DNA of 64,000 nucleotides, from NCBI RefSeq assembly GCF_958298935.1, contig NC_084921.1, forward strand, positions 44,921,001 through 44,985,000. Direction: 5' to 3'. This DNA is from Phragmites australis. Taxonomy: Eukaryota > Streptophyta > Magnoliopsida > Poales > Poaceae. Every line of letters starts with the position of its first letter. The first letter of the stretch is position 1. This document shows, in pieces, positions 50,301 through 61,350 of this stretch. The translations under genes were made by a program, and so were the position numbers. The notes under the pieces are model-generated. The model saw nothing but the letters and a program-made list of their open reading frames with translations. It searched no databases and was not told where the DNA came from.

Positions 50301-52215
50301 ATCACAGTAAGTTTATTTCCTTGGAATTACTTTGGGTGTGAAGCTTCAGAAATCTGCGTTGCTATCTTATGTTTCAGTAGCCATTCTTCTATGACCTTTG
50401 TGGTGTGCATGGGTAGTTCCTTTAGAAGGCAGACTAAACAATGATGGCAACAAATGTTGTACCAAACTTGGTTTTATTTATTTATTTAATATTCTGAATT
50501 GCCATCTGAATTTGAAGAGACGTGCTTTCACCTTACTAGATGCCTGTTTCTTGGTAAAAAGGGCTAGAAAGTAGCCTTTCCTGAGAAGTTCATGAGGCTT
50601 GTGTTGTGAGTGGATAGTAGTGTATGTATGAAATGCATTGATAAATTGTGTCAGTAACACAATATTGCTAACTTTATGTTACGGTTGATTCATGAACAAC
50701 TGTTTCTTGTGATAAGAAGTTCTAGAATCTTCTGTATTTTTAATACAAACCATTGCTTATGCAAATATTTTTTAATGGATAGGCCTCATTACAACTTGAA
50801 TTTGGAGAGCATCGCTGTCAATGGTCAAAAGCTGCCCATTGACTCCTCCTTGTTTACAACATCAAATGCACAAGGAACAATCGTGGATTCAGGAACAACA
50901 TTGGCATACCTTGCAGATGGAGCATACGATCCATTTGTCAGTGCGGTAAGTTTCATAGGGCGCAAAATCTTTTTGATAGAATGACCAAGATTTGACGATT
51001 TTGCATAACCAACTAATTTTATGATGGGATTATTAGTTGTCATTATTCGTACCTGCAGATAGCTGCAGCAGTCTCTCCTTCTGTACGCTCTCTTGTCAGC
51101 AAAGGGAACCAATGTTTTATTACTTCCAGCAGGTTGAATTCTTCTTCTGGGAACGAAATTAGCAGCTCTTGTCCCTTATTGTGCCGAATTCCTTACAAAT
51201 ATTCTTAACCATTTGGCCAGTGTTGACTCGTCGTTTCCAACTGTGACCCTTTATTTTATGGGTGGTGTTGCTATGGTGGTGAAGCCGGAGAACTATCTTT
51301 TGCAGCAAGCTTCTATTGTAAGTAGTTGCATATCTGGTTAACTGTTTCTGGGACGTTTCAATAGTAATAATATCATGTCATGGTTTCAGGACAACAATGT
51401 ATTGTGGTGCATTGGCTGGCAAAGGAACCAGGGCCAAGAAATAACTATACTCGGAGGTTAGTCAGTCTAACTCTGGACAGAATTAGCCAATTTAGATTGC
51501 ACATCTAGCTATAAGTTCTTAGGCTGCTGTTACATCATGGTTGTATGAAATAAATTAAGCTGTTCCATGACATACTCAACAATTGCACGTAAGATAAAAC
51601 GTAAATTAAGCTCTTCCGTGACATTCTCACAAGGGTACTTAGGCCTGGGAGAACCTTCCTCACTTCTGACTCCGTAGTCCCCCCCCCCCCCCTGTTTTTT
51701 GGTGCAACTCCTATTTTTCATGCAAGCATTGACTGATCAGCAATTCCTATTTAAGTTCCAGCTTTACATTAATAATCAGATGCTGATGTGCATAAATGTC
51801 CAAGCATGTATACCTCTCCGAAGCCTGATGGTTTTCCTTTTGGTGCTAACTGCCTGGTCCCTCTTGTCCCAGATCTTGTTTTAAAGGATAAGATATTCGT
51901 GTATGACTTGGGGAACATGCGCATGGGCTGGGCTGATTACGATTGTAAGCACAAGTTCCTTCAGACCATTTTAACCACCAGTTCCTCGAGTTCTTTATCG
52001 CCGTCCTCTTCATCTTCTTTGCAACTAACTTAAAGCTCTTGCCAGGTTCGATGTCGGTGAACGTCACCACTTCGTTGGGGAAGAACCGGTACGTGAACAC
52101 TGGGCAGTTCGACGTGAACGGCTCGCTGCAGCGTGCGTCGCACTGGGGCTTGATACCTACCGGAGTTGCTACCATGCTTGTGCATATGCTCATTCTTGGC
52201 GCCTCGCGTAGGTAG
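47369..52215 (+). CDS. Pepsin-type (A1) aspartic protease, secreted or membrane-anchored
   Basis: Ten exons: 47369-47619, 48817-48946, 49058-49317, 50079-50306, 50783-50945, 51059-51132, 51221-51317, 51390-51456, 51873-51944 and 52046-52215. All phases agree, giving 503 residues. Residues 5-29 are a signal peptide ([17 protein letters not shown]). Both catalytic motifs are present: [11 protein letters not shown] (Asp104) and [11 protein letters not shown] (Asp325), with the flap-side [12 protein letters not shown]. Later matches are [38 protein letters not shown] and [16 protein letters not shown]. The C-terminus after SHWGLIPTG is hydrophobic ([16 protein letters not shown]), suggesting a membrane or GPI anchor as in plant ASPR/A36-A39-type proteases. 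There is no plant-specific saposin-like insert, so it is an atypical rather than phytepsin-type enzyme. Substrate unknown. Confidence 0.93.
47704..47843. repeat. 4 x 35-bp minisatellite in intron 1 of the protease gene
   Basis: Units start at 47704, 47739, 47774 and 47809. Each begins GTTCGTAATTTTCTGGGTTT and ends TCGGGCGGT. The only variant noticed is a G to A in the third unit. The array starts 84 bp after the exon 1 donor. Confidence 0.97.
48401..48416. repeat. C16 homopolymer in protease intron 1
   Basis: A run of 16 C inside the 1.2-kb first intron. Confidence 0.95.
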
Positions 52216-53179
52216 CAGCCGGGGGGTGGGGTGGGGGGTTAACTGATGCTGTGAATTGATTCTTTATTGTTGGTGTATTCAGAGTTGAGACGTCCCTGCA
52301 CTAGTCCCACGGGCGACGAGTTGCCATGACATGAGCATTCTTACTGTACATACAGGAAAAAGGTTCAGTGTTCATGGAGCACGGCCTCCTTTCTCAAATG
52401 CCAGGCCCTTTCTTCTGTGTTGTCTCTCTTTGGCAGTGCGGTTATACCCACGGTTTCATTACCGCCGGAAATGGAAAATTCTGGTGGTTACTGGGGTTGT
52501 AAAAGCTGATTGGACTAAGCTAATTTATTTGACAGAATTCAGATACTGTTGCTATTGTAAACTCGAGGAAACAAGAAAATGAGAAAATCTGTAGAAAAAG
52601 ACAAAACCACAGGAAAACTATATAAGAGTATAGGACGAGAATCCGAAAACACAAGAAAGTTGGGGTCATTGTTTGCATGTGTCAGGAAATATTGCATTGA
52701 TCCTATACACAGAGGAGATGAGTAGGTTGAAATGATGTTTACCTCCCTCCAAAATCAAAGGAATACTTAGAGGAGATATTTTTGGGTTTTTTTTTTCTCA
52801 ACTGTATTAGCACAGATGTTTATACGGAGAGTAATATGATTACTTAAACACTACTGTTTATATTAGTACTAACAAGATAGTTAACTATGTTTAAGTATCT
52901 GTAGTCTTTGTCAACATTAAAAATTATAATTTTTATATAGGTATTTAATACTCTCTTTTTTAAGCACCTAACCATAAGCGCTTACCATTGTTAATGCCCT
53001 TAGATGTGCTACCTCCGATGCGCTGTATCTTAGAAATGTAAATCTTTCTTCTTCCCTTCTTCAGAAACAAATTTTTTAGTGGTTCTTCAGAAAACACTTG
53101 ATACAGCCACCGTCCGCCGGCTCTTCGAACGCCCATCACCGTCGACTTCACCGGCGTGTTCGACGCGGACATGGTCCGT
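52216..53179. other. 3' flank of the protease gene
   Basis: The protease 3' UTR is expected in the first few hundred bases. No further gene was recognised. Confidence 0.4.
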
Positions 53180-53600
53180 TGCGGCGCGCCGCGTTGCTGC
53201 TCGGAGCCAGAGCACACGCGGTGGTTGCCGCGCGGCGCGGTGCAGAATCTGAGATGTTTGGTGCCGGCGCCGACGCGTCGAGGGAAGGGAACCCTCCTCT
53301 TCTCCGCTTCCCTCGCTGCGTCCCGGCGCTCCGGCGGGTGGCGTTCGCCGCCGTACGGCACGACCGGGGTGGCCGTTATTTCATCTACCGTCCACCCACT
53401 GGGTACCTGACAACCGTCCGATCCGTGTCCCGCGGTCTCAATTAAGCACGGGGGACCCCATACTGGATGCCGCGTTTCCAAGAACCGAGCGCTCAATCTC
53501 GCCGTCCCGCCGCACGGCTCTGCCGGCCTCGGCGCCGCCTCCGGCGAGCTCCCGAGTCATGCACGCGCTCGTGTGGTTCGATCCAGTCGGAAAGGCTCCT
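53180..53600. repeat. Diverged duplicated segment, unit 1
   Basis: GC-rich sequence alignable by eye with 55190-55830. Shared phrases include GGCGCGGTGCAGAA, AGGGAAGGG, CTCCGGCGGGTGGCGTT, AACCGTCCGAT, TTTCCAAGAACCGAGCG and a CGTCGGTCTC...CGAGCTC-type stretch. Short frames exist on both strands but none is recognisable, so it may be two degraded copies of an unknown gene piece. Confidence 0.7.
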
Positions 53601-55189
53601 CGTCTTCTCCTTTTCGCGCGGTGTATGCATGTACCCTTCTTATTTCTACCGCCCTCCGAAATGATCAGATGGTATTATGGTATGCACATGATCGAGATCG
53701 ACCGTGATCTCCGGCCCGGCGGCTATGGATCCTTCTTCCTGCCGGAGCTACCACTAAAATTACAGAACCACCACATGGGGCAAGTCTGTTAATTGGTATT
53801 AAAAAATCTTCAGAAGTCAAAGAAAAGCATATGCTGCTCATTCTTCAGTACAGAATGTATAGTAACATAGTTTCATATGCTGCTTATAGGCTCCATAATC
53901 ATGCGAAAAACTGAAGCTGTGAGTTGTGAGACGATTTCAAGTTATATCCTGGGACATATGTCTGATTCACAATGTTCATTGACGGGCACATTTGATTTGG
54001 GTCCTCTCTTGTTCTGAAGTCTGAATTCTTCTTGTTCTGAAGTCTGAAGTTTGTCTGGTTGCTACAGACTTGAACCCGTACTGGGCAGCTTCAGGTGAGA
54101 ATGAAAGATCGAGCAGGGTAGTTCAAGCAATGATGTCGCTGATGAGTGCTAGTTTTATGAAATTTTGGGTTAACACGAGACATGCGAATTTTATATAATC
54201 TAGGGAAAACATGCCAACGAAGGGTTCCAGACGACAATGAACGTACAGAATGCGAGGTGGTAGACTGGCAGAGATTACAATGAGCTTTTATTCTGGGACT
54301 TATTGTCTTTTCTCTCGAATCAGTAGTTCAGTATATATAGTATACAGAATCAATCCCTTTTGCAAGCAACGATTGTTTGCTGTGTATTAAAGATTCCAAG
54401 GCACACTAATTTCATGCCTTCCATGTATTGATACTAAGAACAATACAGAAATGAAAGAAAAAAAATGCGTCGATGTATTTTAGCTCCTCTCAGTTCATAC
54501 GACCATTTGGTGTCAAAAAAAAGAGAAGACAAACTTATACGATCACTGTCAGTCAGCTTCATTTCATAGATTAGGCAACCTTTTGTGTAATCTATACAGT
54601 TTTGTCGTAGCGCATGTTTGGAACACATGAAAGGAATTTGGCGAGAAACGATTCAATTCCATGTCCCAAACGTGCTTCAACAACCGCTGCTTCAATCACC
54701 TAGCATATCGAGTCCCTGCGAGAAATATGAACTCGCCCCAACGCGCAGGCGCAGATGCAGCATGATCAAAACAAAAAATGGAAATCAAAACAAGGCAAAA
54801 GAACATGTTAATATGGAAAATAATCCTACGAGACCTAATTTATGGTGTGACATATGATATTTTGTTTTCTCTTTATTTTCCATCTAAAATTTTCTAACTC
54901 ATCTATACGTTTTACGCTTATGCCGCATGTCACACTATGAATTAATTACAACCCTAAATACATGACACCATGTCTCGTTGGATTATTTTCCTGTCAATAT
55001 AGCTGGGCATCTGAGCATGTGCATCACCATGCGTGCTCTGCGTCGGCATCCTACCTCTTTCTTATGCCGCGGGAACCACCAGGCGCGCGCCGACCCTCCC
55101 TCCTCCCATGAAACACCCGCCAGCCAACTCCCCTCGTCCCCGCGTGCTTCCCCTGCAGCCTCACAGCGCTCCGGTACGCTGCTCAGAGT
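53601..55189. other. Gene-free interval between the duplicated segments
   Basis: AT-rich, no recognisable gene. Confidence 0.4.
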
Positions 55190-55830
55190 CAGTGCACAGG
55201 AGACACGGCATGGCTGCTGGGCTACGCGCGGGCGCGCCTGGCGTACCGGGAGCGCGCGGCGCGGTGCAGAAGCTAGCTGAGATGTCTGGTGCCGGTGCGT
55301 AGAGGGAAGGGCGCACTCCTATTGCTAGCTTCCATCGCCGCCTCGCGGCTCTCCGGCGGGTGGCGTTGGCCGCCGGACATCGCGGCCAGGGGTGGTCGGT
55401 GTTTCATTTCCCGACACGGAGTAGCTGGGAACCGTCCGATTTAGGGCATGCTTGGTTGGGCGGAGGTTTTTGATTTGTTTGGCTTTTAACTGATGATTTT
55501 TTTATTAATTTTATAATAAATTTTTAGTTTTTTACACATCAAAAATCAAAAAGTTCATCTCAACCGGTTTAGCTTTTAGTTTATTTACTCAAAATCTAGT
55601 TTTTTAGCTTTTCAAAAACTAACTTATAGCTGGACTTTTTGGTTCAGCTTCTGACTTATGAGATTAAAAATTGAACCAAGCATGCCCCTTATCTCGTGGT
55701 CACGATTAAGCTTGGGAGACCACATCCTGCCTCATTTCCAAGAACCGAGCGTTCCCTCATCGTACTTCGTCGGTCTCACCGCCGCCCTTCCAGTGAGCTC
55801 TCGAGTTCTGCATGCGCATGTGTTGGTACA
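55190..55830. repeat. Diverged duplicated segment, unit 2
   Basis: Counterpart of 53180-53600. It is interrupted by the MITE at 55444-55688; removing the MITE restores the alignment across GATTTATCTCG. Confidence 0.7.
55444..55688. mobile_element. Tourist-type (PIF/Harbinger) MITE
   Basis: A 245-bp AT-rich element with ends GGGCATGCTTGGTT and AACCAAGCATGCCCC (inverted, one terminal G missing at the left) and a TTA target duplication at 55441-55443 and 55689-55691. TIR style, length and TWA duplication fit Tourist elements. Confidence 0.9.
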
Positions 55831-55902
55831 ATTGAGTTAAATGTAACAACCAGTTGACCCAAAAATCTAAGTTGGTGGAGAAAGTTAGGTAATTCACTTT
55901 GT

Positions 55903-56700
55903 GTGTGTTTGGTTGGAAAACAATGTTGGATGAGATAGAGATATTTTTTTTTTAAGGATGAGATGATCCGATTTTCTGTTGGATTGTATGGATGGGATGA
56001 ACCAAATTTTGGTTTGGTTAGTGGGATTAGAATAGATAGGATAAGTTAGTTTTCTGTTTGGTTGGATGAATTGGATAAATTGAGTTGGTTTTAGGTATTT
56101 TTCATTAGCGCTTGGATGATTTTATGTATGTTTGAATTTATTTGAATTCAAATTGAATTAAAAAAAATAATGTCACATGAAATGATAAAAATGCATATAA
56201 ATGGGACATTGCAGAGAAACTCAATTTTTCTTGAAAATGTTTTTATAAATTTTTACATCATATGAGAAGAATATTAGTAAAAAATTTCAGTTTTTTAAAT
56301 TTATTTAAGGTATTAAAATTTGCTAGAATTTATAAAAAATATGTTTCTTTAGAGATTTTTAATTAAATATTGGGTCAGTCTTTTTAATTAAACCAATTAA
56401 AATAAGTTGCTAATGACCTCTAGTTTACCTATGAAAATATTTAGATTTTTTAGACTATTCTTTACTCTAGATAAAATCGAGAGTTAAATAAAAAACTCGA
56501 AACACACGAGCATCACCTGCTGCGAATGCGAGCGAACCTGGACAGGCTCATCCGGCTCTTTTTCCTAGATTGGCTCATCTGAAATTTAGAGGAATATTCT
56601 CCTCAGTGGAATGGCCTTGTCCGCAAACCAAACACTTGAACGAGGCTAAAAAACTGGATGAGACGATCCCATCCAACCTCATACGTTGAACCAAATACTA
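55903..56700. mobile_element. Non-autonomous DNA-transposon-like repeat, copy B
   Basis: Left end GTGTGTTTGGTTGGAAAACA, right end approximately GTTGAACCAAATACTA. It shares the interior order with the copy at 6173, including TTTGAATTCAAATTGAATTA, AAATGATAAAAATGCATA and TACATCATATGAGAAGAATA. Non-coding. Confidence 0.75.
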
Positions 56701-57579
56701 TCTTATACTTCAACACTCTCCTCACATAGAAACTCCCTCAGACCTCAGACCTAGAAATACAAGTCGGCTATAATTTTTTATTTAATTACGTCTATCAAAA
56801 CTCAAACTCGAGATTTCTGACTCTGATACCATATTGAGTTGCATATATCAACCAATCAATCTCAAAAGTCTAAACTAATGAGAAAATATGTACAGTGCAT
56901 TTATACTTAAATTGATACCATCCGACTAGGAAACCTTCCCCACCATCCGACAAATTGGATGCCAGGGCTCTCTTCATCGTCAACTACAGGGGCACTAGGG
57001 CAGGGCGCGATTCACTAAACCTTCGACATGCATGGTGCACTGCTGGCAGCCTCCGCTTGGTTTATTTCTGACATGACATGCAGTGACATAAACATGAACC
57101 CCCCCTCCCACTAGTCCAAAGTCTGGTTCAAGAAGCTCTTGAAAACAACTTTGCTCCTGCATGCTTTCGCTAAGCTTGGAAGTTGGGACTAACTGTAAGT
57201 CTGAAACTGATAATGTAATTTATGAAAAACGTGTTCCCTGAAAACATCTCAAAGAATGATCATAAGGAGAACTGAGCTGACGCTCGGGTGGCTAGCTCCG
57301 ACGGCGTTCGGGCAGCCCACGAAGGTTAGATCTCTAGGGCAGCCCACCGAATGTCTACTTATTTGATAGAGGTAGTTAATAAGTTGCACGCCTGTTTAGG
57401 CTTGAACTTAGATGCTCATCTTCTTCTTAGTCAGTATCTGAGGTAATTAGCCCCGTATAATTTTAAAAATGATAGTAAGGTATGTGAGTACGGAGGATTG
57501 CAGATCTTCATGAGTGCGTCACTCCCCCTACCAGAGGTGTCGGGAGCAGGAGATGCTGCTGGAGGGGAGGTTAATAAGG
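56701..57579. other. Spacer between two element copies
   Basis: No gene. It contains TCTGATACCATATTGAGTTG near 56820, a phrase common in plant retroelement leftovers. Confidence 0.35.
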
Positions 57580-58270
57580 GTGCGTTTGGTTATAGGATGA
57601 GGTGGGATGGGATGGAACCATATCTGTTTTTAGGGATGGAATGATCTAATTTTCTGTTTGGTTGGATGGATGGGATGAACCAGTTTTCTGTTTGTTTTGT
57701 GGTATTAGAGTGGATAGGATGAGCCAATTTTCTGTTTGTTTGAATGGATTAGATGAGCTGAATTGGTTAGAAATATTTTTATAAATATATATAAATAAAG
57801 CATTACAAATGAACTCACATTTTCACCAAATAATCTATGATTAAAAATATTTTTATAAGTTAATACATCAAATGAGAAGAATATTAATGAATTTTTACTG
57901 ATTTTTGGAATTTATTTGAGGCATTAAAAATTACTAAAATTTATAAAAGTATGCTTCTTTAGAGAATTTTAATTAAATATTAGCTCATGAATTTTGGATC
58001 AAACTAATTAAAATGGATTGTTAGTGAGCTCTAGTTTACTCATAAAAATATTTAGATTATTTAAACTATTTTTGTACTTCTAGATAAAATCTAGAGTTAA
58101 ATAAAAATACGAACGCAGGACGAGCGTGAATGTACGAGAAGGATCGCTTGATCCAGCTTTTTTTCAGGATCACTCCGTCCAGCATCCAGATCGAATATTC
58201 GTGCATAGTGCCCATCCCATCCACGTGATGGCCATCTCCTGGATGGTCATATCCATCGAACCAAACACAC
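57580..58270. mobile_element. Non-autonomous DNA-transposon-like repeat, copy C
   Basis: Ends GTGCGTTTGGTT and AACCAAACACAC form inverted repeats. The interior shares CATTACAAATGAACTCACAT, CACCAAATAATCTATGATTA, CTTTAGAGAATTTTAATTAA and CTCTAGTTTACTCATAAAAA with copy A. The shortest copy, lacking part of the left arm interior. Confidence 0.78.
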
Positions 58271-60203
58271 GGTAAGTGGTTGGAGAGGCTGATGGCGTGC
58301 CTCCGAGAATTTCTGTGTGTTTATGTTGTAAAATATCTGAGGCGAACTTTCGTTAAATTGGTTCCATGCCGTTATGTTGTTGATATGAAGAAGAATCTGA
58401 GAAAGACTTTTGTACCAATATTGAGCAATCTTACTTAATACAGCAAACTGCATTTTTAACAGAAAAAACTTTTAATATTGTCCATAAATAGTTCTGTCGC
58501 CTTTTCCCTTTCACAAATGGTGATTCAACAAGTATGTTCTGTTAATTCATGTTTAACTTACAAAGGCACAATGTTTCTGCCATTGTAGACTTACTGAATC
58601 TAGATTGTAGTCATTATAGGCATATGGCTTGCATATATTATTGGTATTTGCTAGAGCCCCAAAACCGGTATAAGAGAGTACCATTTTCTTCATGCTGTTA
58701 TTATGGCATCGCTCACAGCCAGCTCATGAACTCTACTGTTAGTTCAACTGAAATTTGGTCCCTGGTTCACTGCAATCTCTTCACTACTTTGCTTTTGAGC
58801 AAAAGACGTGCTCTTCTTACTCGATCATGGTCATGCTAGTTAACCCTATTGGCCTATTGTTCATGAGTTATATCACTCACGGTTTGTACCTACTGCGCTC
58901 TCGATTAACTGAAGTTTTGGAATCTGGCTTGTTATATAACCAAATACCATCGCAGCATTTGTGTGTGTTTTATCTTGCTTACTTCCATCAGGTCATGGGA
59001 TACAACTCTGTCCTTAGTCGAGTTACTATTTAGTTTGTTCTCGAAACAAACTTACGTGTGGCTGACTGTACACATCATAGTTATACAAGAGTTAAAGATA
59101 AAATTTTATATGTTCGTATTATCTTGATGTAGCGATGAGAGTTTAATAAAACTTTAAAAAAAAAAAAACTTACACCATGGCACGATCGTGGTGTTGCTGG
59201 GGTTTGTTTGGACGTTGCTAATTCGTGGGCGCACACGCAAGCACCCGATCGAATTATTCCGACAGCAACCTGAATAAGCGCGTCGTCGCGGTCGCTTTTC
59301 TGATTCTATTTTTTATTTTTATTCTCTTTTTTTATTATCTTTAACAATTTTCTTTTAAATGGATTTACGGTGAAAAAAGAGATAGCATTTTAATGTGAAG
59401 AGAATAATTTTAAAAATCTCTTCGTGAAGAGAACTGTTAAAGTGCTGAAAGAAAACAATATATGAAATGAATCTAATGGAGATGGTCCTACGTTTGTCTA
59501 TAGGTAGCACGCTTAGATGTGCTTACGCTAGACATGAGGTACTATGAGTAGAATGACAAATAAAATTGTATTTATATTTTTAAGTTGAAGAAAGTACAAT
59601 ATTGATCACATATTTTATTTGTCTTCAAATCTTTCATCTCAGTGTGGCATGGTCAATGGAAAAATTTACAAATTTGTATGTCTACTGGAACTATAGACGT
59701 AACTTTATACGGAGCTGTGATACCATTTTCCACACCTCGTGGCGCTGTGAGCTCCAAAATAATAAGTTTAAGAAAACCTAATGCATGTGTGGTGTGCATG
59801 GATGTTGCCCTTCTAATCGAAAGAAAATCGTTTGTATTTAGAGATGCAAGTTTCATTTTTTAGGTAGACCTAAATCCCACTCTTTTAAACTAAAAATGCT
59901 ACTCCACCTAATTACTAGTTGGTAGCCACTTCATCGATCTCTATTTGTATCATAGCTATCTATCTATATATATCTTATATAGATGTAACCCACTAAGCAT
60001 CTGTTATTTCTCTGCCCCCACGTTAAGCCATGGCATCTAAATTGTTCTAGCCATCCGATTGTTTTTAGTCCGTCCTGTATATCCGTCCGATCAACTCATG
60101 CTGTGGTCTGATTGGCTTCCTCTCCCATCACCTGGTGCCTCCAGCACTAATCTTGCGTACCGACACCTCGTTATCTCTGAGGTTTTTTTTAAACTCTCTT
60201 TAA
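58271..60203. other. Gene-free region with a possible retroposed segment
   Basis: No recognisable gene. About 58563-59166 ends in AATAAAACTTT plus a run of about 13 A and is bracketed by AACTTACA at both sides, which could mark a retroposed transcript. The short frame at 58549-58839 resembles no known protein. Confidence 0.35.
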
Positions 60204-60449
60204 ACTAATATTTAAAAAATAGCAAGCGATATTAAATTTCAGAAACTAGCTTTTTTATCACACTAAAGTACATAGTGTGATTTATAATTTGATCACATCA
60301 ACACATGTAGCATGATTAAGATGATCACGCTAACACCCTATCCCAACGTCTTGTCACATGATACTTCTGTCACACCAAAGTTCATGACGTGATAAAAGAG
60401 TCTAGTTTCTAAAAAATTTAGTATTCCACATATTATTTTAAAAATAACT
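60204..60449. mobile_element. Foldback MITE
   Basis: Two arms of about 80 bp (60204-60285 and 60365-60449) are imperfect complements. The best-matching stretch is AGAAACTAGCTTTTTTATCA near 60241, facing TGATAAAAGAGTCTAGTTTC at 60390-60409. Length and structure fit a MITE. The superfamily is not determined. Confidence 0.65.
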
Positions 60450-61350
60450 AAAATAAAAAAAATTCCGTTATCTCCCTCCCTGATCAGAAACGGGATTTAT
60501 TATAAAAAATGGCTTGGATTTGGATTTGGATCGGATGTGATTACAACCCTCGGTGAATTAAAATCATATTGTACAATTATTTCGTTAATTAGATGAATTT
60601 TGATTCTCCGGAGATGACAACAGTTGTAAATAAGAAATAAGTGATTTAGAAACCGGAGAAACCACATGTTCTCAGTTTCTTCCTCACAATATAAAAAAGA
60701 AATATTTTTTCGGTTTTGGATTCAAATCACTTGCCAAAATCACTATTTTGCATGAATTTAAGTAATTTTGGGGAGAAACGGAATCTTCCTCGCATCTAAT
60801 CGGGCCTACATTTATTAAGAAAATGAAGAAAAAAAATCTTCAGATTGGTTGCCCGCATATATCATATATGCAGTATAAAAAGAAGCCGATTAAGTGAAGT
60901 TATATTTGTTGTAAAGAAAAATATTTGTTTGTATCTATCTAGATAGTCTGAGCTGAGTTTTTATTTAGTTAATCGAATCTAAAGTCGTATAGAATGTGAG
61001 AGCTGATATTGTGATTAGTTATTTGTAAGAAAATAATTTTATAATATTAATAAATGAACTCATCTATATGAACAGATGTAGACTCATCAAGCCAAACTAT
61101 AGACATACATTTGTATTCACTGATTAAGCTAAAATAAAATATATAAATAAATAAATACGCTTCTGTGTGAGATGAACATGGGCAACCAATCAGCCTCTCA
61201 TTTTTTCCTCCATCCCTGATTCCCTCCTTCCGGCCTCGGACCGTTTCGCTTCCCGCCCTCTCTTCTCCCTTCTCCCCTTCCGAGAAAACCCACTAAAAAA
61301 GCTTTCACATTTCACCATCCTCATCAGCGGAGAGGGAGGCAGCGGCGGCA
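60450..61350. other. Upstream region of EXO1
   Basis: AT-rich until about 61190, then a pyrimidine-rich leader just before the start codon, as expected for the 5' UTR. No TATA box was assigned. Confidence 0.4.

Noticed and set aside
52960..53496. 178-codon minus-strand frame over the duplicated segment
   Set aside because: The frame is not preserved in the second copy at 55190-55830 and matches nothing known.
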